From Phycisphaerae bacterium (GTDB lineage Bacteria > Planctomycetota > Phycisphaerae > Phycisphaerales > Phycisphaeraceae): DNA of 64,000 nt. This document shows, piece after piece, positions 25,473-34,281 of the stretch (position 1 is its first letter; each line of letters begins with the position of its first letter). The notes below the pieces were generated by a model. It saw only the letters and a program-made list of their open reading frames with translations, had not been told where the DNA came from and searched no databases. The stretch is from positions 1-64,000 of the forward strand of contig JAUHZU010000003.1 in assembly GCA_030425705.1 (NCBI GenBank), written 5' to 3'. A program made the translations under genes and the position numbers.

Positions 25473-25481
25473 GGTGTTCCT

Positions 25482-26633
25482 TTATACGGCTCGGAAGCAG
25501 GTGGCGATCGGGCGGCGCGCGGCCTGGATCGCGGGGACCAGCCCGGCGAGCACACCGAGGGTGACGGCGATCAGCAGGCCCGTCGCGAGCAGGTGTAGGT
25601 CGGCGTCGATCGGGATGCTCAGCCCGTCCACCGAGAAGCTGACGCGCGTCAGCCGGATCGTCGCCAGCGCGCCGGCCGCGCCGACCAGCCCGCCCAGCAC
25701 GCCGAGCACGACCGCCTCCGTGACGATCAGCCGGCCGATCAACGCGCCGGAGTAGCCCAGCGTCTGCAGGATCGCGTGTTCCTTAATGCGGTCCTGCACG
25801 GAGAGCACGATCGCGTTGCCCACCAGCGCGAGCACCGCGATCAGGCAGCCCCAGCCCAGGTACCGCGTGAAGCCGATCAGCTCGATCATGTCGCCGGCCA
25901 CCTGCGCGACGAACGCCTTCTCCGAGCGCGTCGTGGTCGGCTGCTCGGCGGCGTCGAAGAGCGCGTCGATTTCTGCGGCGACCTGCTCGAGCTTGGCCGG
26001 GTCGTCGACCTTGACGTTGAACTGCGTCACGGTGCCCAGCTTCTTGTCGGTCTGCTGCTGGAGGTAGTCGAGGTGGACGTAGGCGACGTTCTGGTCCTGC
26101 GGCTGGTCGGAGGTGATGATGCCGGCGACGTAGGCGGTGATGCCCGCGGCGTCGAACTGGTCGCCGACCTTGAGCCCGCGCCGTGCGGCGAGGGTCTCGC
26201 CCAGCAGCGCCGCGTCGGAGCGGCGCTGCCAGCCCTCGAGCGTGCCCGAGGTGATGTTGGCGTCCCGGCCGATGGTGTCGGCGAAGCGCTCGTCGGGCAC
26301 GCCGCGGAACGTGACGACGTCCAGCGAGGCGCGGCAGTTGTTCACGACCACCCGCACGGGTACGGCCGAGGTGACGCCGTCGATCCGCTCGATCTGCGGC
26401 AGGTAGTACTCGGGCAGCCGGCTGGTGAACGGGCAGAACCGGTCCTCGCGGTAGACGACGAGCGTGGTGTCGGCGGCGCTCGCCTCGGTGGCCTCGGCGA
26501 CGCCGCGCTGCATCGCCTGGATCGCGACGAAGAGGTACATCGCCGTCGCCACGCCCGCGACGGTGAGCAGCGTCCGCACGCGGTGGCGCCAGACCTGCTT
26601 GAGCACGAAGGGCCAGTACCTGAGACTGATCAT
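25482..26633 (-). CDS. ABC transporter permease, MacB/FtsX family (first)
   Basis: The 383-residue protein has an N-terminal helix ([20 protein letters not shown]), a periplasmic domain of about 220 residues, and three C-terminal helices including [20 protein letters not shown], the conserved FtsX coupling segment. The periplasmic part contains the short Cys pair CPFT and NNCRA. The start overlaps the stop of the ATPase gene (ATGA), and the partner permease follows after 9 bases. Confidence 0.85.
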   Translation of the reverse strand: MISLRYWPFVLKQVWRHRVRTLLTVAGVATAMYLFVAIQAMQRGVAEATEASAADTTLVVYREDRFCPFTSRLPEYYLPQIERIDGVTSAVPVRVVVNNCRASLDVVTFRGVPDERFADTIGRDANITSGTLEGWQRRSDAALLGETLAARRGLKVGDQFDAAGITAYVAGIITSDQPQDQNVAYVHLDYLQQQTDKKLGTVTQFNVKVDDPAKLEQVAAEIDALFDAAEQPTTTRSEKAFVAQVAGDMIELIGFTRYLGWGCLIAVLALVGNAIVLSVQDRIKEHAILQTLGYSGALIGRLIVTEAVVLGVLGGLVGAAGALATIRLTRVSFSVDGLSIPIDADLHLLATGLLIAVTLGVLAGLVPAIQAARRPIATCFRAV

Positions 26634-27358
26634 GACGCGGCTCCTTGTGTGGTAGCGGTCTCGCCGGAGAACGCGGCCTGGACCGAGTCATCGGCGAGCC
26701 GGCCCTTGTCGAGGTGGAGGGTCCGGTTGGCGTACTCGGCGGTCTGCGCGTCGTGGGTGACCATGATGAGCGTCTTGCCCAGCTCCTGGTTCAGCCGGGT
26801 CAGCAGGTCCATCACGGCCAGCGCGGACGGCTTGTCGAGGTCGCCGGTGGGTTCGTCGGCGACGAGGATGGCCGGGTCGGTGACGATCGCGCGGGCGATG
26901 GCGACGCGCTGCTCCTGCCCGCCCGAGAGCTGTCGGGGGTAGTGGTCGTGCCGGTCGGCGAGGCCCACGAGCGACAGCGCCGTCGCGACGCGCTCGTGGC
27001 GCTCTTTGCGCGAGATCGGGTGCAGCAGCATGGGCAGCTCGACGTTCTCGTACGCGGTGAGCACAGGCACGAGGTTGTAGAGCTGGAACACGTAGCCGAC
27101 GTTGTCCGAGCGCCAGGCCGCGAGCTTGCTGCGCGAGAGCTTGGCGATGTTTTGGCCGTCGATCGTGAGCGAGCCGGAGGTGGGGTGGTCGATCCCGGCG
27201 ATGAGGTTGAGCAGGGTCGTTTTGCCGCTGCCGCTGGGGCCCATCAGCGCGAGGAAGCTGCCCTGTTCGACATCGAGGTCCAGCCTGTCGAGCGGTTTGA
27301 TCGTGCTCTCGCCCTTGCGGTAGGTCTTGGTGAGTTGTCGGCATTCGATGAGTGCCAT
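26630..27358 (-). CDS. ABC transporter ATP-binding protein, LolD/MacB type
   Basis: The 242-residue ATPase shows Walker [11 protein letters not shown] loop ([10 protein letters not shown]), signature [14 protein letters not shown], Walker [13 protein letters not shown] and the switch His in VTHDAQ. It belongs to the LolD/MacB/FtsE branch that energises FtsX-type permeases. The ATG at 27358 follows an AACGAGAACGACACC leader; the longer open frame upstream is shadow sequence. It energises the two permeases encoded directly after it. The signature motif has QEQ rather than the common QQQ. Confidence 0.88.
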   Translation of the reverse strand: MALIECRQLTKTYRKGESTIKPLDRLDLDVEQGSFLALMGPSGSGKTTLLNLIAGIDHPTSGSLTIDGQNIAKLSRSKLAAWRSDNVGYVFQLYNLVPVLTAYENVELPMLLHPISRKERHERVATALSLVGLADRHDHYPRQLSGGQEQRVAIARAIVTDPAILVADEPTGDLDKPSALAVMDLLTRLNQELGKTLIMVTHDAQTAEYANRTLHLDKGRLADDSVQAAFSGETATTQGAAS

Positions 27359-27416
27359 GGTGTCGTTCTCGTTGAGGAGTGGGGTTTGTGTTTCCGTAGC
27401 GGTTCGCGGTGACGGT

Positions 27417-28991
27417 CTACGAGGCGTTCGTGATGCGGACACGCTGGCCCTCGGTGAGGGAGGGGGCGGGGTTGTTGACCACCGCGTCGCCGGGGTTGAG
27501 CCCGGACCGGACCTCGACGGCCCCGTCGGCGCGCTCCCGGCCGAGCGTGACCGGCCGACGAGCCAGCCGGCTGTCGGTTGGTGAGACCCACCAGACGTAG
27601 GCCTCGCCGTCGGCATCGAGGATGGCGGACCGGCTGATCGCAACGGGTCCGCCGGTCGAGCCGGTGCTGGCCTGCCCGGTCCCCCCGTTCGTTGGCGTAC
27701 CGCCGGGACGCGGTCGGCCGTAGAACTTCACCCGCGCGAGCATGTCCGGTGTCAGCAGCGGCGAGGGGTCGGTGATCGCGACCTTGAACTGCACGGTGTT
27801 CTTGCCGATGTCCGCCTGATGGACCAGCCGGGTCACGACCCCGCGGAACTCCACGTCCGGCAGGACATCGACCACGATGACCGCCTCCTGCCCGACCCCC
27901 ACCGACGCCACGTCCGCGAGGGGAACGTCGACGCGCACCTGCAAGGCGCTCGGGTCGTAGAGGTGGACGGCATGGGCGGTGTGCATGCCGTCGCCTCCGA
28001 GCATGAGCTTGTCGCCCGGCGCGACCAGCCGGGACATGACCGTGCCCGCCGCGGGGCTGTAGATGGTCATGCGGTCCAGCCGGAGCTGCGCCTCGGCCAC
28101 CCGCACCCGCGCCGCGACCACCCCGGCCGCGGCCTCGTCGCGCGCCCGACGCAGCGCCGTCTTCAGCTCCAGGTCACGCGCCGCCGCGGCCAACTCGGCC
28201 CGCGCCTGCTCCACCCCGGCCTCGAGCACCGGTCGGAGCTGCCGGGTCGCCTCGACCACCGCACGCTGGCTCTGCGCCCGGTACTCGGCCGCCTCGACCT
28301 GCTGCGCCGAGGCCGACTGCGCCCCCACCGATGCCAGCCGGTCGTACGCCGCGGCCAGCTCCGCCAACCGCGCCTCTTCCTGAGCGACCTGCGCGTCCAG
28401 CCGGGCCAACGCCGCCTCGGCCTCCGCGAGCCCCGCCCGCGCGACCGCCTCGGCGCGCACCAGCGCGACCGGCTCGTCGAACTCCGTCTCGGCCGCGGCG
28501 AGCACCGCCTGCTGGCGTGTCAGCGCCGCCTGCGCCTGCGCCAGCGACAGCTCCGCGTCCCTGCGGACCAGCTCGACCAGCGGCTGGCCCGGCTCGACCT
28601 CCTCGCCCTCGAGCACCAGCACCCGCTCCACGATGCCGTCTGCCAGCGCGGTGACGAAGATCGGGTACGGGTCGGGCTCGACCCAGCCCGGGGCCTGCGC
28701 AACGACGGCCGTCGACTGCGAAGGCGCGGACGCGGACACGTCCACCGGGTCCGGGACGCTGCCGCCAACCAGCGCCGTCGCGCGCACCACTTCGACGGGT
28801 GTCGCGGGCAGGATCAGGTCGCGCGCCGCGTAAGCGATGAGCGCAAGGGTCGCAAGCAGGATCGCCAACGGCAGCACGAGGCGGGTGGCCCAGCGCCGCT
28901 TCGGCGCGGGGACGCGTTGCGCGGCCTCGGCGGACGCGGGGGCGTGACCGGTCTCGCCGGCTTGGGTGCGTGAAAGGGTGCGGAGGTCCAT
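27417..28991 (-). CDS. Efflux pump periplasmic adaptor (HlyD/MacA family)
   Basis: The 524-residue protein has one N-terminal membrane helix ([18 protein letters not shown]), a split lipoyl/barrel domain, a long Ala/Glu/Gln-rich coiled coil (residues about 150-330), and a beta-barrel with the adaptor motif [20 protein letters not shown]. The membrane-proximal end carries a Gly/Thr/Pro linker near [15 protein letters not shown]. The coiled-coil hairpin is unusually long and would reach the TolC protein. It is the second gene of the operon, 58 bases before the ATPase gene. Confidence 0.85.
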   Translation of the reverse strand: MDLRTLSRTQAGETGHAPASAEAAQRVPAPKRRWATRLVLPLAILLATLALIAYAARDLILPATPVEVVRATALVGGSVPDPVDVSASAPSQSTAVVAQAPGWVEPDPYPIFVTALADGIVERVLVLEGEEVEPGQPLVELVRRDAELSLAQAQAALTRQQAVLAAAETEFDEPVALVRAEAVARAGLAEAEAALARLDAQVAQEEARLAELAAAYDRLASVGAQSASAQQVEAAEYRAQSQRAVVEATRQLRPVLEAGVEQARAELAAAARDLELKTALRRARDEAAAGVVAARVRVAEAQLRLDRMTIYSPAAGTVMSRLVAPGDKLMLGGDGMHTAHAVHLYDPSALQVRVDVPLADVASVGVGQEAVIVVDVLPDVEFRGVVTRLVHQADIGKNTVQFKVAITDPSPLLTPDMLARVKFYGRPRPGGTPTNGGTGQASTGSTGGPVAISRSAILDADGEAYVWWVSPTDSRLARRPVTLGRERADGAVEVRSGLNPGDAVVNNPAPSLTEGQRVRITNAS

Positions 28992-29118
28992 CGCGGTCCG
29001 CTCCGAAAGTCGTGATGATCAAACCCGGCCACGGCGCGGTGTCCGCGCAGCGTGAACCACAAACCGTTCCCGTCATGTCGGAACGCGCTCGGCGCGCAGT
29101 ACCGCTACGGGGTTGCGG

Positions 29119-29547
29119 TCAGGCGATGGGGGGCTGGATCGCGACACGCACCGCGGCGCTGTCGGGGCAGGCCAGGTGCGGGAGGAGAAGGGTGGTCGGC
29201 GTCTGGTCCCAGAACAGGCCGGCGGGTGTCGCCGGCGGGGCCATCGGCGCGACGGTCATGACCTTGCCGCAGCACGGGCAGTCACAGGGGCTGTCCGCCG
29301 GCGGTTCCTGATCGGGTGATTCTTGGTCGTTCGCTGGTGAATGTTCACTCGGGCAGCAAGACTGCCCATCGGCCGCGTGTTCGCAGCAGCCGCAGACATC
29401 CACCGTGCAGCCCTGGCCCACCGCGCCGCAGCCCTCGGCCTCGGCGTGGACCGGGCCGGTGTGCAGGAGCGGCAGCATCGACACCGCCACCACCAGGAGG
29501 GCGACGGCCAGCCGGTGCAGGTTGTCAACGGGCTGCTTCAAGGCCAT
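29119..29547 (-). CDS. Small exported Cys-rich protein, first gene of the efflux operon
   Basis: The 142-residue protein has an N-terminal hydrophobic helix (LAVALLVVAVSMLPLLHTG) acting as signal peptide or anchor, and twelve cysteines in clusters: EGCGAVGQGC, VDVCGCCEH, SCCPSEH and CDCPCCGK. This density suggests binding of a soft metal such as copper, zinc or cadmium. No close family is known to me. It lies 127 bases before the adaptor gene, with a palindromic element just upstream of its start, and could sense or buffer the pump's substrate. Metal specificity is inference. Confidence 0.65.
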   Translation of the reverse strand: MALKQPVDNLHRLAVALLVVAVSMLPLLHTGPVHAEAEGCGAVGQGCTVDVCGCCEHAADGQSCCPSEHSPANDQESPDQEPPADSPCDCPCCGKVMTVAPMAPPATPAGLFWDQTPTTLLLPHLACPDSAAVRVAIQPPIA

Positions 29548-29561
29548 AGCGAAAGTTTAGG

Positions 29562-29579
29562 GGCGCGATCGTGCACGAT
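29562..29579. promoter_or_regulatory. Palindromic element, copy 1 (efflux operon)
   Basis: GGCGCGATCGTGCACGAT contains the palindrome GATCGTGCACGATC (29568-29581) and lies 15 bases upstream of the efflux operon's first ATG. The same 18 bases with one change occur at 33737-33754, and the adjoining TTTA is shared too, so a common operator or promoter element is likely. Confidence 0.5.
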
Positions 29580-29640
29580 CAAGCCCGGATGCACGTCGCC
29601 CCTCAAAATCGGTTGGAAACAGGCCCTACAGGGTGGCGGA

Positions 29641-30555
29641 TCACCGCCCGTGCCGAGTGATCCGCCAGAGCGCACCCAGCGGCGCGGACAGGGCGTAGGC
29701 GGTGAAGCCCACCGCCAGCGACCACTGCGGCGCGATCATGAGTAGCAGCCCGATGATCGCGTACGCGGCGACCGTGCCGACCTTCGCCCGGTCACGGATG
29801 TAGCGGTTCATCACGTGGTTATAGGGCAGCTTGCTCACCATCGCCAGCCCCGTCAGCAGCAGCACCGCGACCATCCCCACCGCCGCGGCATCGACCAGCC
29901 AGGGCTCGGCGTTGATCCCGCTGCCGCCGAAGAACACGTGCTGATGCAGCAGCGCCAGCGCCGCGACCGTCCCCGCCGCGCCGGGCGAGGGCAGCCCCTT
30001 GAACACGTTGGGGTCGGCCCCGCGCTTGACCCGCGCCTCCACCGTGTACCGCGCCAGACGCAACGCCGCGCACGCGACGTACACACACCCGATCAGCAGC
30101 GTTGCCCGGCCGAACAGGTAGTCCGCGTCGCCGGAGATGTACGGCACGCCGGCCCCCACGAGCTGCACCGCGATAAACGCCGGCGCTACGCCGAACGTCA
30201 CCATGTCCGCCATCGAGTCGAGCTGCTCGCCCAGCTCGCTGGTGCTGTGGGTCAGCCGGGCGACCCGGCCGTCGAGCGCATCGAACACCATGCCCAGGAA
30301 GATGAAGCCGCTCGCGAAGGTCAGCGGGGTCCACTCGAACGGCAGGTCCGCCTCCGCCGGGCTGCGCGACGCGAAGAAGATCGCGACGAACCCGCACAGC
30401 ACGTTGCCCAGCGTGAGCATCGTCGGCAGCACGCTCACCGGCAGGCGGCGCACCCGCATCCGGCGGCGCTGGCGACGCCGACGCTTACGCGGCGCCGATG
30501 CCTTCGGCTGGGCGGGCTTGGCGGTCGGCGGGATGTCGGGCAGGCGGGAAACCAT
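29641..30555 (-). CDS. pssA: CDP-diacylglycerol-serine O-phosphatidyltransferase
   Basis: The 304-residue membrane protein carries the CDP-alcohol phosphotransferase motif DALDGRVARL followed by GEQLDSMAD, i.e. DG-x2-AR-x8-G-x3-D-x3-D, which binds two metals and CDP-diacylglycerol. The TLGNVLCGF stretch before it and the helix pattern match PssA, which makes phosphatidylserine, the precursor of phosphatidylethanolamine. The N-terminus has a very basic segment (RKRRRRQRRRMRVRR). Start at 30555 chosen because the upstream extension lacks conservation features. No psd gene is next to it. It diverges from the methyltransferase gene at 30629. Confidence 0.85.
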   Translation of the reverse strand: MVSRLPDIPPTAKPAQPKASAPRKRRRRQRRRMRVRRLPVSVLPTMLTLGNVLCGFVAIFFASRSPAEADLPFEWTPLTFASGFIFLGMVFDALDGRVARLTHSTSELGEQLDSMADMVTFGVAPAFIAVQLVGAGVPYISGDADYLFGRATLLIGCVYVACAALRLARYTVEARVKRGADPNVFKGLPSPGAAGTVAALALLHQHVFFGGSGINAEPWLVDAAAVGMVAVLLLTGLAMVSKLPYNHVMNRYIRDRAKVGTVAAYAIIGLLLMIAPQWSLAVGFTAYALSAPLGALWRITRHGR

Positions 30556-30628
30556 GCCACCATTGTAAGCCACCCCGGCCGAGCCGGATACGCCTGCAGT
30601 TGTCAAACACTGCCGCTACGCTGGCACG

Positions 30629-31459
30629 ATGCCGACCTATGAGCCGTTCGACTGGTACCGGACCCCGCGCTACTACGACATGGTGTTCGACACCGGTACC
30701 GCGCAGGAGGCCGGCTTCCTCGAAGCCGTCGCCCAGCGGCACGCCGTCCCGCCTGCCGAAACCGGTCAACCCCTCCACATCCTCGAGCCCGCGTGCGGCA
30801 GCGGCCGGCTCATGGCCGAGCTGGCGCTACGCGGGCACCGCGTCGCCGGCGTGGACCTCTCCGAGGGCATGCTCGCCTACGCCCGGCAGCGCTTCGCCGA
30901 CCGGCGGGTCCCCACCGGCTCGGCCAAGCTGCTCCAGGGACCGATGCAGGATTTCGACCTGCATGCACACAGCGCCGGGCGGGGCTACGACCTCGCGCAT
31001 ATCCTCGTCAGCTCCTTCAAGTACCTGCTCACCGAGCAGGACGCGGCCGACTGCCTGCGCTGTGTCTGTGTCCACCTCCGGCCCGGCGGGGTGTTCGTGC
31101 TGGGCCTGCACCTGACCGAGTACGACGACCCCAACGCCACGCTCGAGCGCTGGCGTGTCGAGCGCGACGGGCTCGATGTCATCTGCACGATCAAGTCCTG
31201 GCCCGCCGATGCCGAGCAGCGCACCGAGCGTGTGCGCAGCCGGATCGTTGTCCGCTCACCGGATCACAAAGTGCCCAGGCGTTACGAGACGAACTGGCGG
31301 TTCCGCACCTACGACACGCCGCAGCTCTGCGCGCTGCTGGCCCGTGAGCCGCGCCTCCAGCACGTCGCCACCTACACCTTCCACCACGACCCCGCCCGCC
31401 CGACTACGATCGACGGCGACGACCTCGGCGTCGTCCTCGTCCTCCGTCGAACAAACTGA
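30629..31459 (+). CDS. Class I SAM-dependent methyltransferase
   Basis: The 276-residue protein has SAM motif I LHILEPACGSGRLMAEL (residues about 49-65), the acidic VDLSEGML at the end of the second strand, and a late LRPGGVFVLGLHL segment. The C-terminal half (VRSRIVVRSP, YETNWRFRTYD, HHDPARP) resembles methyltransferases that act on small molecules, but the substrate is unknown. Single gene, followed after 50 bases by a hairpin repeat. Confidence 0.78.
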   Translation: MPTYEPFDWYRTPRYYDMVFDTGTAQEAGFLEAVAQRHAVPPAETGQPLHILEPACGSGRLMAELALRGHRVAGVDLSEGMLAYARQRFADRRVPTGSAKLLQGPMQDFDLHAHSAGRGYDLAHILVSSFKYLLTEQDAADCLRCVCVHLRPGGVFVLGLHLTEYDDPNATLERWRVERDGLDVICTIKSWPADAEQRTERVRSRIVVRSPDHKVPRRYETNWRFRTYDTPQLCALLAREPRLQHVATYTFHHDPARPTTIDGDDLGVVLVLRRTN

Positions 31460-31509
31460 GTCGGTGCCCGCGAACACGCCGCTGCCTGTGTAAAACCATG
31501 AACGATTTG

Positions 31510-31530
31510 CCGCCGCGTGTGACGCGGCGG
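31510..31530. repeat. 21-bp hairpin repeat, copy 2
   Basis: Identical to 19235-19255: arms CCGCCGCGT and ACGCGGCGG around GTG. It lies 50 bases after the methyltransferase stop, between convergent genes, as does copy 1. Confidence 0.7.
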
Positions 31531-31573
31531 CTATTCTCGGAGCACGATCGCACGTCTCTGACATGTTCCATGC

Positions 31574-31783
31574 TCACGGCCGGTCGTCGGGCGGCTCCCC
31601 CGCGTCACATTTCCTGCAGTCCAGCACCTCGCCGAGCATGGCGGCCCGCCCGTCCGCCCGCAGCACCCACGGCCGAGACACCAGCGGCGGGTCGTGCCGC
31701 ACGTGCTGGTTGTGCCCACACGCAAGCTGCGCGACCCAATGGCCCTCGTCGTCCCGGTGGTAGCCGGTGATGGGTTGGTGCAT
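31574..31783 (-). CDS. DUF3565 domain protein
   Basis: The 69-residue protein starts MHQPITGYHRDDEGHWVAQL and continues ACGHNQHVRHDPP and RPWVL, ending LDCRKCDAGE. This is the full DUF3565 pattern, with conserved His and Cys residues (CGH, HVRH, CRKC) that suggest a zinc or other metal site. The function is unknown. Family members are about this length. The next gene's start lies just upstream on the same strand. Confidence 0.8.
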   Translation of the reverse strand: MHQPITGYHRDDEGHWVAQLACGHNQHVRHDPPLVSRPWVLRADGRAAMLGEVLDCRKCDAGEPPDDRP

Positions 31784-31785
31784 GG

Positions 31786-32334
31786 TTACCAGTCCAGCCA
31801 ATACTGGCCAGGCTTCTTCTGGTTAATGCGAATCTGGTTTAGATGCTCAATCTGTCCAATCGTGATGCTGACTCGGGGCCTGTACGTGCGACCGCCATAT
31901 TCGTATTGAATAGTAACGTCCGTCAGTCCTTTGTAAACATGTTTGCCTCTATCGATGATTTTGCAAGGCACATCTACGCCGTTCACATGAACGCCTTGGA
32001 TTCGCTGGTATCGCACGAAAAACATGATTGATGCTCCAAGTATGCAGATGGCAGACATCGGTATAAGAAACCAAGTCGAATCTTCATTGCGGCCACCGCG
32101 GCCGGCGGCTTTAGATTCTTCCGCCATGACGTCGATCCCAAACCCGAGGTCAAGTATCAGCAGGCCGACGGGTACCAGCATGACAATGAGAGAAAAGATG
32201 ACCCATTGATCTGACAGTACTTTTAGGAGTAGCGAAACAAACTTTGCGTCATTCGGAACTCTTGGCTTTAGTGCTGTTGAAGCATGAGGCAGATCATCGA
32301 TCGATTCGTCCAGTGCGTGATCTTCATCTTGCAT
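31786..32334 (-). CDS. Two-helix membrane protein with DUF3592-like C-terminal domain
   Basis: The 182-residue product has two membrane helices (VIFSLIVMLVPVGLLILDL and STWFLIPMSAICILGASIMF) and a C-terminal domain VNGVDVPCKIIDRGKHVYKG... ending in a strand-rich YEYGGRTYRPRVSI. This resembles DUF3592-type proteins, with modest certainty. The start overlaps the 3' end of dusB by 11 bases, so it is coupled to that gene. Its GC content is well below that of both neighbours, suggesting a later arrival. Confidence 0.5.
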   Translation of the reverse strand: MQDEDHALDESIDDLPHASTALKPRVPNDAKFVSLLLKVLSDQWVIFSLIVMLVPVGLLILDLGFGIDVMAEESKAAGRGGRNEDSTWFLIPMSAICILGASIMFFVRYQRIQGVHVNGVDVPCKIIDRGKHVYKGLTDVTIQYEYGGRTYRPRVSITIGQIEHLNQIRINQKKPGQYWLDW

Positions 32335-33436
32335 CGGTAAGAACCTGTGGTTCGGGCAGGAATGATGGTGCAAAGCTATCTTCCTCCGCGATCCTAACCA
32401 TCCCCTCCCGCCAATACGCCCGGAACTCCTCCGCCGTCTTCATCGGCTGGACGTTGCGCCGAAGGCCTGGCCAGGGCTGGAGGTGGGGGGAGTACTTCGC
32501 GGTGCGGAAGCGGATGGTGTTGATGGCGACGCGTTCGCCGCGGTACTTGAGCAGGTGCTCGAAGTGGTCCAGCACGAGTTGGGCCCGCTCGACGCGGGGG
32601 AGCGGAGGAGCGGGCTTGCCGGTCTTGAGGTGGTAAGCAATATCGCGGAACAGCCAGGGCTGGCCCATCGCGCCGCGGGCGACCATGACGCCGTCGCACC
32701 CTGTCGCCGCGATCATCGTCGCGGCGTCTTCCGGGGTCTTGATGTCGCCGTTGCCGATGACCGGGATGTCGGGGTAGTGCTTCTTCACCCCGGCGACGGT
32801 CATGGCGATGCCGTCGAGCCGGACGCTCGGGCGGAACTTCATCGCGGTCGTTCGTCCGTGCACCGTGATCATCTGCGCCCCGACGTCGCACAGCATCGCG
32901 GGCAGCGTGTCGGCGATGATCGAGTCGTCGTCCCAGCCCAGCCGGATCTTGCAGGTGACCGGCACGCCGACCGCGTCGACCACGGCCTTGGCGATCTGCT
33001 GCGCGTTGCAGGGGTCGCACAGCAGCTTGCTCCCGCCGTTCTTCTTGGTGACCTTGTCGACCGGGCAGCCCATGTTGATGTCGATCACGGCCGCGCCGTG
33101 TTCCTCGGCCCAGCGCGCGGCCTCGACGAGGATGTCCAGGTCCGCGCCGTAGAGCTGCATCGCGACCGGCCGGTCCTCCGGCGCGGTGGACGCGAGCCAC
33201 ATGGACTTGTCGTTTTCCTTGAGCACCGCCTGCGGGCAGAGCAGTTCGGTACACGTCAGGCCGACCGCGCCGTAGGTGCCATCGCCGATGTCATACCGCG
33301 GGTCGCCCAGGTGTCTCGGCTCGCAGGGGACACCTCGGACCGAGCGCACGACCAGCCGGTTGGCGAGGTCGAAGTACCCGGCGACGGGCGCGAGCAGCAG
33401 GTTGGTCGGCAGCGTCAGCGGCCCGATGCGGAGCAT
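32324..33436 (-). CDS. dusB: tRNA-dihydrouridine synthase
   Basis: The 370-residue flavoprotein has the Dus TIM-barrel pattern: NLLLAPVAGYFDLANR at the FMN end, DINMGCPVDKVTKKNGGSKL with the catalytic Cys, VTCKIRLGWDD, QMITVHGRTTAMKF, VIGNGDI and GVMVARGAMGQPWLF. These match the DusB/Nifr3 branch. It reduces uridines in the D loop of tRNAs with FMN and NADPH. The insertion of about 40 residues near the N-terminus (RGVPCEPRHLGDPRYDIGDG) is longer than in E. coli DusB. The following membrane-protein gene overlaps its end. Confidence 0.87.
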   Translation of the reverse strand: MLRIGPLTLPTNLLLAPVAGYFDLANRLVVRSVRGVPCEPRHLGDPRYDIGDGTYGAVGLTCTELLCPQAVLKENDKSMWLASTAPEDRPVAMQLYGADLDILVEAARWAEEHGAAVIDINMGCPVDKVTKKNGGSKLLCDPCNAQQIAKAVVDAVGVPVTCKIRLGWDDDSIIADTLPAMLCDVGAQMITVHGRTTAMKFRPSVRLDGIAMTVAGVKKHYPDIPVIGNGDIKTPEDAATMIAATGCDGVMVARGAMGQPWLFRDIAYHLKTGKPAPPLPRVERAQLVLDHFEHLLKYRGERVAINTIRFRTAKYSPHLQPWPGLRRNVQPMKTAEEFRAYWREGMVRIAEEDSFAPSFLPEPQVLTDAR

Positions 33437-33474
33437 CCGCGGATTATAGCCGGGCCGGTTGTAGACCTATGCGG

Positions 33475-33615
33475 CTAGAGGACCAGGCCGAGGATGATCC
33501 CGACCATGCCGATGAGCACGGCCGAGAGCAGGATGATGGTAAACGCCATCCAGCCCGGCGGCCCGCCGCGGGTGCTGCGGTCGTTGTCGCGGATGTCAAG
33601 GGGTTCGTGTTGCAC
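33475..33615 (-). CDS. 46-residue single-pass membrane protein
   Basis: Starting at GTG 33615, with AAGGAGC six bases upstream, the frame encodes 46 residues: an acidic/basic N-terminus (QHEPLDIRDNDRSTRGGPPG) and one strong membrane helix that fills the C-terminal half. The excellent ribosome binding site is the main support. It lies between dusB and the mgtC-like gene and has no recognised family. Confidence 0.55.
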   Translation of the reverse strand: MQHEPLDIRDNDRSTRGGPPGWMAFTIILLSAVLIGMVGIILGLVL

Positions 33616-33736
33616 GTCTGGCTCCTTTCGGGTGTCGGGGAGAATGGTGCAACACGCGTGCCAGCGGATCGGCAGTGAAAACCCTGTGCGTTCCGCGGCG
33701 ATGCCCCATAGCTGCGGCGGTTTTGTCAGATTTACA

Positions 33737-33754
33737 GGCGCGGTCGTGCACGAT
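33737..33754. promoter_or_regulatory. Palindromic element, copy 2 (mgtC-like gene)
   Basis: GGCGCGGTCGTGCACGAT differs in one base from 29562-29579. It contains the palindrome TCGTGCACGA (33744-33753) and sits about 40 bases before the mgtC-like start, with TTTA three bases upstream as in copy 1. Confidence 0.5.
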
Positions 33755-33793
33755 TTTCCGGGTCCGGCGCGCATGGGCCGCTACACTCTCGGG

Positions 33794-34276
33794 ATGCACG
33801 CGTTTCTGCACGACCTGCTGACGTTGACTGCACCGCTGGCGATCGCGCTGGTGTTCGGTGCGCTGGTCGGGTGGGAGCGCGAGCACAAGGCGAGGCCGGC
33901 CGGGCTGCGCACGCACATCCTCGTGGCGTTGGGGTCGGCGGGTTTCACGCTGGTCGCGATGCAGATGATCGAGGACTTCCTGGTCACGCCGGGCACGCCG
34001 CTGCCGATCGACCCGGCGAAGATCATCGCGGGGATCGTCGGCGGGGTGGGATTCCTGGGCGCGGGCAGCATCTTCCGCAGCAAGGACGGCGGGGTCGAGG
34101 GCATGACCACCGCGGCGGGCATCTGGGTCGTTGCGTCGGTCGGGGTCGCGGCCGGCGCGGGCTACTACGTGTTGTCGGGCCTGCTCGTCTGCTTCTCGCT
34201 GTTCACGCTGCAGGCGCTGCGGTTCGTGTCCGACCGGATTGAGGAGCAGGCCGAGCACGACAAGCCGGACCGTTGA
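33794..34276 (+). CDS. MgtC/SapB family membrane protein
   Basis: The 160-residue protein has the MgtC family core: ALVFGALVGWEREHKARPAG, then LRTHILVALGSAGFTLV, a third helix with GVGFLGAGSIF and a fourth ending at VRVEGMTTAAG-like VEGMTTAAGIW. MgtC-like proteins act in magnesium stress and virulence in enterobacteria; most bacterial members are uncharacterised. This copy lacks the long cytoplasmic C-terminal domain of MgtC and is the short SapB-like type. A palindromic element shared with the metal-efflux operon lies just upstream, hinting at shared metal control. Start could also be 33773. Confidence 0.8.
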   Translation: MHAFLHDLLTLTAPLAIALVFGALVGWEREHKARPAGLRTHILVALGSAGFTLVAMQMIEDFLVTPGTPLPIDPAKIIAGIVGGVGFLGAGSIFRSKDGGVEGMTTAAGIWVVASVGVAAGAGYYVLSGLLVCFSLFTLQALRFVSDRIEEQAEHDKPDR

Positions 34277-34281
34277 GCGGT

